In this document: positions 56,416 through 64,000 of the stretch, in pieces
Layout of the letters: each line of letters begins with the position of its first letter
Numbering within the stretch: position 1 is the first letter of the stretch
NCBI GenBank assembly: GCA_034670405.1
Contig: JAXDDX010000088.1
Coordinates: 1,656,001-1,720,000 of the forward strand
Length of the DNA stretch: 64,000 nt
Direction: 5' to 3'
Origin: Hoplostethus atlanticus
Lineage: Eukaryota > Chordata > Actinopteri > Trachichthyiformes > Trachichthyidae
The notes under the pieces: model-generated
The model's database searches: none
What the model saw: only the letters and a program-made list of their open reading frames with translations
Told to the model about the DNA's origin: nothing
Program-made: the position numbers and the translations under genes

Positions 56416-59400
56416 TTAACAACTTGAATCTAACATTGGCGCTGAGACTTCACCATTCACCCTTTGGGCTTCAAAGTTCTCATTTTCATCATCTCTGTTG
56501 GCGCCACCTGCTGGTGTTAGTGTTTGTGGTGTGTGTTGGGCTTTCACTTTAAACACATCCCAATCCTCAGGAACTAAGCCTTTGTTAAAGAGCAGTGAAG
56601 TCAAATAGGAGACCAGTAATATGGTGGCAAAGGTAGACAGCATGCAGATGGACCTGATTGGGGAATATTGAACGTAAACACCATTTTCAAAAGTGCATCC
56701 TGGGAAGTGGAGGACGGGTGGTAGCCCTAGTAATGGCTCTCCACACAGCAGTCTTAACAACAACCCCACCAGAAAGCCCATACTAGCTCCGTAACCATTG
56801 GAGATGTTGACAAAGAGGACGCAGACCAGTTGAGGGAACATCATAATGTAGGCAATTTCTCCCCCAAGAACCCAGAATGCCATGACACCGGTATGCAGGA
56901 AGGTGAGTGATGTACCGGCCAGACCCACTAATACCACAGTAATACGGATCACCCACCGGATCTCTTGCTCTGATGCCTAGAAGGAAAGGAAATGGAAGAC
57001 CAGGTAAGCAGCAGTAAATTTGTCTTGATTGTGAAGCACTTTGCAAAATTAGTTTTAGCTTTTCTATAATCCTCATTCTTCCTCCTACAGCGTGACATTT
57101 GGACCTTTTGTGCATTGATGCGCAGGGCAACTTTTTGGGCATCTTGGATGAGCAAGAGTGAAAGGAATTGCATCAAGAGTTGATTTGATTATATAAGTGT
57201 GGCAGACTGGGGGGAGGGTGTGGGTGAGGCCGATTGCAGCCGGGCCCTTTTAACCTGTGTGTGTGACTGTGTGAAGGGGAGTGCGTTAGAGAGTCAGAGT
57301 GAGAGCCTGACTGAGTGCGTGAGTCTGACAGGAGACGGGAGGTTCGACTGTTGGATGTATGGAACGGGAAAATGACCGTCACCAGCATTGGTGACCAACC
57401 AGGTCCGCGGAGGATGCAGCCGGGAGCAGCCTGGAAGAGCTGCCCAGTCGGGGCTGGAGCGGGATGCTCCTGGAAGCCTGGCGGACTGGCAGCTTTGGTG
57501 CTCCGCGGCTGACTTGCCGGGACAGAGGAAGGCGGTGCCTCCTTCGGCGGTGCTGAAAACCTGCCGTCAACACCGGGTCGTATTTATATTGCTGTGTTCA
57601 AATAAAACGGCCTGCTGGCCCGTTAACTCTTTGGCTCTGTCTGTCGCGGCCCCGGTTGTAGCAAGCATTGCTACAATAAGAATATCTTATTGCCAGGAAA
57701 TGTTTGAATCGTTTTTTGACCCTGTGTCTCACTTGGTTTAATGTCAGCATTGGCTCTTTACATTGCCTAAAAAGTTCTGTTAACTTCATCGCCCACCCTT
57801 GTCATTGTTTTCCTCTTCTTTCCTTCCTCTTCCTCCTCCAGTGCTCTTCTTTCTCATAACACTGTCTCTCTGACTTTCTTCCTCCCACCCTTCCCATCTC
57901 TTCCTTCTACATCTTCCCCTTTCCTCCACCTCCTCTCATCTCCTCCCTCCTTTTCTCCATCTCTTCCCCCACTCCTCCTCACCTGGGTCCTCAGGATTTT
58001 CTTGTAGATGTTGCAGGTGAAGATGGAGGCTGCAGACAGCAAGGCGGAGTCAGTTGAAGACATCACGGCGGCAGCCACGGCTCCGATGCCGATGACGGAG
58101 ATGTAGGGTGGAGTGAGGTATTGAAGGGCGATGGGTAAGATCAGACCCGTGTCGCCTCGTTCAAATGGAGACGGAGAACCATATGAGGTCAGGTTCCAGT
58201 CTGAGGTATGGACAAGGTACAGGAAATATCAGACAAAGTGATGTTAGGTGTTTCATTGATAATTAATGGACCTAATTCATTGTCACAGTGCAAGTAGCTA
58301 TTCTAGAAGACCTGCCATCCTATCGTGCTACAGTACTGCTGGGCTTTCCTATACTTTCTGCAGTGCAGCAGCAGTGCAGGAAATATATGAAAAGGGTTAC
58401 TTCAATGATGGGTAGCGCTACCTATGGATATGTTCAGTGTATTGCACAGACTGCAATATTCCATGATGTGGCTTGGCAAGCTGTTCAAAAGTATAGGAGC
58501 TCTGAAGGACCTGCAACTGTTGCCTTCTGAGATAGTGGGGACAGCTAAAAGTCCAGTCCTGACGCACAAAAATAATTAAGTCAGCCAAACAGACTAGAGC
58601 TAGACCATGTAAGTTGCTGTCTTGAAATAGGATCTTGAAATTAATTTATATTAGTTAATCAGAAGCCAATGTAGAGAAGCTAGGGCAGTAGGCTAACTAG
58701 GACAGGAGTGATATTCTCTAATTTCCTAACTGCACTGGGAACTATAGGAGCACAATTTTGTATAAATTGTAGATTCAGTGAGGAATTAGGGCATCCAGAT
58801 AGAAGTGCATTGCAATAATCCAATCTGGATGCTCATGCTCAAATTTCTTAGCTATGTTGTGAAAATGGATGAAGGTAACTTTGGAAATGGTTTTGATGTG
58901 GGTGTCTTTGGAGAGTGTCACTCCCAGATTGCTGAGGTGTCCTGAGCTTTAACTAGACAACCCTCAATTTGTCTACATCAAGCCTCAAGGACAGATATCT
59001 GAGGAGCCTCACCAGGTTTTGCTGATATGTAGAGTGGTGTGTCGTCTGCATAGCAGTGAAAGCTAATGCCATGTCTGTGGATAATATCACCAAGTGGTTG
59101 CATGCATAGGAAAAAGAATAGAGGACCCAAACCAATCCCTGTGGAATACCATATGTCCTTTTGTGAGAGGTTACATGAGGTACTGTGTACATGTACAAGA
59201 TCTGAACAGTGAAAGAGGTGCGCTGTGGATGCCAATTTTTTTTTTTTCAGCTGTATTAAAAGTGGCACTGAGATCAAACAGTATGAGAATGGATGGGTGT
59301 GGCAGATGGGAGGAGGGTGGGGTGAGGCTTAACTTGGATCCAGGGGAGAGTTGAGTCGGTGGACTGACTCTACCCTGGATCCGGGACCGGCTGCGGCCAA

Positions 59401-62400
59401 TTAAGGCTGATTGCAGCCGGGCCCTTTTTAACCTGTGTGTGTGGATGTGGGACTGGGTGAGAGCGCCAGTGTGAGAGGCTGGCAGTATGACTGAAAGTCG
59501 GCAGGAGATGGAGGAGTCGAGCCGGACTGTCTGGGGAGAGAGGGAACGAGCCAGGAGAAGCCGCGTCTGAGCGAGGTCCCCGGCGGGGTTGCCGGGACGG
59601 AGGCGAGGGCGCGAGCGGCGGACCAACGGAGTGAGAGAGCGGGCATCCAAAGCCGGCGGCGACCAGCTGAGCTCCGGAGGTTGCAGTCAGGAGCAGCCTG
59701 CAAGGGCTGACCAGTCGGGGTTGGGGCGGGATGCCCCTGGAAGCCTGGCGGACTGGGGCAGCCTTGGTGCTCCACGGCTGACCTGCCGGGAGGGAGGAGG
59801 TGTGCGCGCCGAGGAGGACGGCACTGCACTGGCACTCTCACCCAGTCCCACATCCACACACACAGGTTAAAAAGGGCCCGGCTGCCTTAATTGGCCGCAG
59901 CCGGTCCCGGATCCAGGGTAGAGTCAGTCCACCGACTCAACTCTCCCCTGGATCCAAGTTAAGCCTCACCCCACCCTCCTCCCATCTGCAACAATGGGGA
60001 GTTACAATGAGCTGCTAAATGAGGAGGACCCTAACAAGAGTCTCAGTGGTATGACTTGGATCATAGCAACAGATCATAGCACCACTACTATACCTGTTGA
60101 TGCAGCCACTGCCCCAATCAGCACAGGAGGGATTCCAAATGTGGGGATGAGGAAGGCTGCAGCATAGCATCGCATCTTGGCCGTGGCTGAGGAAGAGGCT
60201 GATAAGGTCCTTTGGTGGAAGTCCTGAAAGCCAAGGTCTCCTATACTCTTCAAATGAAGAAAAATATAAATAAAACAGAGATTTATGGAGGCAATGGAAT
60301 AGAAAAGTGCATACAATCAGGTAAGACTGAACCAGAGGAAAACTTGGGATGGGAAGGTCACCAGTTTGTATCCCTTGGGTGGCCTGGAAAACATGAGCTG
60401 GTAAAGTGAATGAGTTATGTTTCCCCATCCCTCAACAACTTCAGGGCAGAGCTCTCTGTGGCTCTCTTTCTGATATGTTGTGGATCAATGAAGTAGAACA
60501 AGTTAACAAAGGCCCAAACAAAGGATTTCAATCAAAGATCTGAGTAGGGAGAGTGACCATCTGCAAGAGACTAAAGCATCTGCTAGAGAGTGAGCCAGTC
60601 TCAACAAGGTGAAGCATGAACACAGTTTATAGCAGTACGGGTGCGTAGCTGCTGATATATGTGAGGATTATCTCAAGGACAAGTACATTTAGGAAAATAG
60701 ATGTCTGCATGTTTTAGTCTTATTTAGTCTAACTTATTGGGCATTATGTTCAGTGTTAAGACAAGAGAATGATGCTCGTCTTTTCTGTGACCCTGTGCAG
60801 AGGTGTCAGCAGACATATGGTCTCCCTCAATAATATGAATATGTGTAACTGTAAGAATGTGAAGCAAGGTGATGCTAATAACGAATATGTGGAGATCTGG
60901 CCGTATTCTGGCCCCTAGGATGAGATATTTAAGAACACTCAAATCAATAAAGAGAGGTCCGATTATTGGAAATCACAACATCCTAGTTCAGAGTTGTAGA
61001 AGGAAATATCAGAATACACTCATATACAATGTTTTTTTTTAACTTAAACATACTATATAAGTTATCTTGGTTGTCTTGTACCAAAACTCATATTGCAAGT
61101 CTGTCATCAGACAGTTCACCATTCAATATCTCTAAAATACAGAGGATCTACTCTGTAAAAGTGCCATCAGTTTTCAACCAAGGACTTATGTTACCTATTC
61201 TCTCAACAGTACCATCATCTGTTTTAAATTTGTGCTGTCAATTATTTTTTCAGAGTAGGAGTCTGTGCTTTTCACTGCCTTACCAGCAGTAAAAAATGAT
61301 CGATCCACCTCCAGGCTCTGTGTGCCTCTAGCGTACCGACCCAGGGGGCCTGGAAGGTGTTGTTGAATGACGTCTTGGTGATGTCAGAGGAGGCGGGGCT
61401 CATGAAGACGAAGGGGACGCACAACCACTGTGGAGAGATATGGAGTATCCAACTCATGAGCAGATGTACATAGATAGGTAGGTACGGAGATACAGGGTTC
61501 CTCCACCTTTTTGCTAATCAAATTCTATGACTTTTAAAAACTATTCCATGACATATAGCACAATTCCCATGACCCATATTTGTCAGTCCGATACTATCAG
61601 AACGTTTCTGATCTGGGTTTTTATTCCTCAAAGGGAAGTGGATCAACAAGCAGCCAAGCTGGAACATTCAACATTTCACTGGTTGAAAAAAGAAGATTAT
61701 CAACAAATTTACATTATATTTCCAAAACTATATGCATATGTTCCATTTTCCATAACCTTTCAAGTCATCATTTTTATCATTTTCTGTTTTTTACCATTAG
61801 ATTTTATCTTTTTTTTCAGCATTTCTGTTAGGGTTATGTTTTATAAAATAACAAACTAAATGCATGTATACTTACATACATGCATACATACATACAGAGA
61901 TCATGTCATTCAAGTTGCTGACATAGGTTTGACAATCTCATGAAGTGGAAGAACTCACCAAGCTGATGAATATGAGAATGAGCTGTATGACATCTGTGTA
62001 GGCCACAGAGTAGAGACCTCCCAGCAGGGTGTAGGTAATGGCCACTGCAGCAGAGATCCAGATGCTTACAGCGTAGGGTAAATCCAGAATTACACTCATG
62101 GTAACACCTAGGAAACACACACACTCATGATGCACACATATGTGGACACGCACACACATGCCTACAGCCGCACATACCTGCAGAAACATCCACACACACT
62201 CACATACATAGGCGCACACAAGCATCCCCTGACACACTGCACATGCACACCTCTATACATGCACACTCACATATGCATTGATGGTTCACACTCAGAAACA
62301 CATGCAAGAGTATGCACACATGTATGCACAAACACACACACAAGCATATGCAAATACGATGGAGATTGACGTTTTCTTACCTAAGCTTATCAGCGTTGAC

Positions 62401-63603
62401 GTCACCCAAATCATTTCTGACATAAGCGGCACCACAGACAGAATCCCGGTCAGTACGTTTCCATATTTGATCTGGAAGGGGTCCATCATGGTCACATATT
62501 TTCTGTCTCTCATCGGCTTGGCGAAGAACAGGCCACCTTAAGCAGAATGAAGGAGAACTGCATTTCTGCTCTGTCCATCCACTCTTTCATTCTGGATCAT
62601 CTTTTTTCATCCGTTCATCCAGCATTCATTCATTCCAACCAGCAAACCTCCCACAATGAAAATATAAAGAAGCCAAATATTTTTCTGAATGTATTACTGC
62701 TTATCACCATATTTATAATCTATATCCTGTTTATTTAGATTTAGATTTATCGACAGCGGTTTATGAATTGTGAAACTAACTCATCCATTGAAAACCATGC
62801 TTAACCTACTGTTCTACACTTAGCTAAAACTTATCTTTTCTTGTATATCAGTTGATAATCTGGATATTGAGCCAGCGATAGCCACCATGTCTGAACAGAA
62901 AGAAAAGAGCGCCACCTACAGGAACTCCAAGGAGAAAGACGTCACAGTAATGGACTCACTCCTTTGAACAGTGCTTATTAACTGTGTTTTGAAAAGGGTT
63001 ATATTAATAAAGAGAATTCATATTATTATTTATCTAAAAAGATTACCACTGGTTTTACCTCAATACTTTTCATTTTCCTTTTATTTCTTCTTGTTGTGTT
63101 TTACTTGCTTTTAATTTGCACTTTGAGATTTGCTTTTTGGTGAAAGAAAAGAAAATGTCTTATATGTCTTTATTCAAAACCATTGAAGGTTCCTCAAATG
63201 GTTTCATGTCCTGGACCCACAGACAGACACACATTAGACCCCCATCTGATAAGATTTTGTTCCAGGGACTTTCATATGGCAACTGTTTAGTTACTGTATT
63301 GCATAACTCTGTCTGTACATGCAGAGGAAATAGTGGTGAGAGGGAAACCTAGGATAAGAGTATTCATTCAATACGTTTGTAGTGAATTAAATTATAGTGA
63401 ATAGGGGTTTCAGGTGGTTTCAGGTGGTTTCAGGTGGTTTCAGGCGATCGTCCACTTTGAGAGCCACTACATTAAAAAGAGAATCTTACCAACGGTGAAT
63501 GCTACGGTTGCTGCTAACGGCATGACGGCCCAAATTAGTCCGAAAGTTGGATCGTACACTGCCTCTGCTGTGCCGATGATGAAGCTCCCTCCAACCCAGG
63601 TAG
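56416..63603 (-). CDS. slc5a7: High-affinity choline transporter family (SLC5A7-like), 5' end missing
   Basis: Minus-strand exons: 63490-63603, 62381-62536, 61959-62107, 61284-61427, 60094-60247, 57983-58200, 56416-56976. All are GT-AG, phases agree throughout, and the frame is open for about 498 aa. Order: [92 protein letters not shown] then [20 protein letters not shown] (the sodium-site helix of the SLC5 fold); then the last exon with [22 protein letters not shown] and a hydrophilic tail ending LDSSC. CHT1 takes up choline with sodium in cholinergic terminals; this protein clearly belongs to that family but is divergent, so it may be a paralogue with altered role. The N-terminal exon (initiator and first helix) must lie past 64000. 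Confidence 0.9.
57198..57675 (+). mobile_element. Solo LTR in slc5a7-like intron
   Basis: 478 bp beginning TGTGGCAG and ending TTGCTACA, with the perfect 5-bp duplication ATAAG on both sides (57193-57197, 57676-57680). AATAAA at about 57601 followed by a GT-rich end fits an R-U5 region. The middle part is shared with the element at 59298. Confidence 0.88.
58540..60035 (-). mobile_element. L2/Rex1-type LINE fragment in slc5a7-like intron
   Basis: The minus strand shows [26 protein letters not shown] and a C-terminal part around 58740-58900. Many stops. It is split by the inverted-arm LTR element; removing that element and one ATGGG rejoins the coding sequence before SILILF. Confidence 0.8.
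59298..59993. mobile_element. LTR-like element with long inverted arms
   Basis: 696 bp, starting TGTGGCAGATGGGAGG and ending CATCTGCAACA, flanked by ATGGG on both sides (59293-59297, 59994-59998). The first 170 bp or so reappears inverted at 59828-59993, with one 7-bp difference (TGATTGC extra in the left arm). The middle, about 360 bp, matches the solo LTR at 57198. So it has LTR-type TG...CA ends and 5-bp duplication, but a fold-back structure. Confidence 0.88.
63413..63445. repeat. Short 10-bp tandem repeat
   Basis: CAGGTGGTTT repeats three to four times just outside the slc5a7-like exon at 63490. Confidence 0.8.
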
Positions 63604-63611
63604 CTGTATGG

Positions 63612-63654
63612 CACACACACACACACACACGCACACACACACACACACACACAC
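63612..63654. repeat. (CA)n microsatellite
   Basis: About 21 CA dinucleotides with one GCAC interruption, a few bases upstream of the acceptor of the slc5a7-like exon. Confidence 0.95.
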
Positions 63655-64000
63655 TTAATTTTCTGCATGTGTTTGCAATTGAAATTCTCATCAGTTACAA
63701 AAACAAGCCTAGGTGAATATGAGGAAAAATGAGTGTATATTGCAGTGATGAATATGAGTGCACTGAACACTGAACGCCTTCTATATGATACAATCCAAGA
63801 GATGAACGCTGACAGATTGACCAGGGCTGCGATCACACATACAGTTGTTTTCTTTGGTCCAAACCAGAGTGGAAAAGTTGACTTTGTTGCGTTTTTGTAT
63901 TTGGTTCCTTCAGGTTCATGCTGCCCAGTTACAAGACAACCAGGGCTTGGGAACTTGTTGATTGGATGAAGGATGCCGACAGTATTGACAGTATAAGAGT
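63655..64000. other. Right-edge intron sequence
   Basis: Expected to be the intron before the exon at 63490-63603. No exon with the transporter's N-terminal motifs is seen. Confidence 0.5.

Noticed and set aside
63733..63969. Candidate N-terminal exon of the slc5a7-like gene near the right edge
   Set aside because: No transporter N-terminal motif or acceptable splice pairing on the minus strand.

Overview
This is vertebrate, almost certainly teleost, nuclear DNA. Host genes are split by GT-AG introns. The tRNA genes have vertebrate A and B boxes. The repeats are those of fish genomes: L2/CR1-type LINEs, a tRNA-Lys SINE with an L2 tail, a chromodomain Ty3/Gypsy element, hAT and PIF/Harbinger DNA elements, and many microsatellites. 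I cannot name the species.

Layout. 0.7-3.7 kb: complete four-exon cox20 on the minus strand (mitochondrial cytochrome c oxidase assembly), with an NRF-1-like site upstream of its start. 1.2 and 5.0 kb: two duplicated tRNA-Glu(UUC) genes, minus strand. 5.9-10.3 kb: lhb (luteinizing hormone beta subunit), plus strand, three coding exons, with a palindromic hAT MITE in its second coding intron. 10.2-12.7 kb: no gene seen. 12.7-48.2 kb: a tandem array of five units, each built around a minus-strand three-exon class A GPCR. Copies 1-4 are open (290 or 293 aa); copy 5 is a deletion pseudogene. Units 1 and 4 carry the same defective Gypsy element at the same site, so a block of about 20 kb was copied after that insertion. 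A noisy stretch at 41.06-43.23 kb, with a G24/C37 block, looks like poor sequence or misassembly. 48.35-53.2 kb: a nearly full-length but broken L2-type LINE, minus strand, interrupted by a Harbinger-like element. 53.2-56.4 kb: L1 and SINE fragments. 56.4-64.0 kb: seven exons of an slc5a7-like (choline transporter family) gene, minus strand, whose N-terminal exon lies beyond the right edge.

The host genes are functionally unrelated neighbours. The most distinctive part is the GPCR array. The receptors are nearly identical in transmembrane and intracellular parts and even in introns, but differ in extracellular loops 1, 2 and 3. They also lack several textbook class A residues: the TM3-ECL2 disulfide, the CWxP tryptophan and the NPxxY proline. 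Shared and private insertions with target-site duplications and empty sites allow the copying history of the array to be read.
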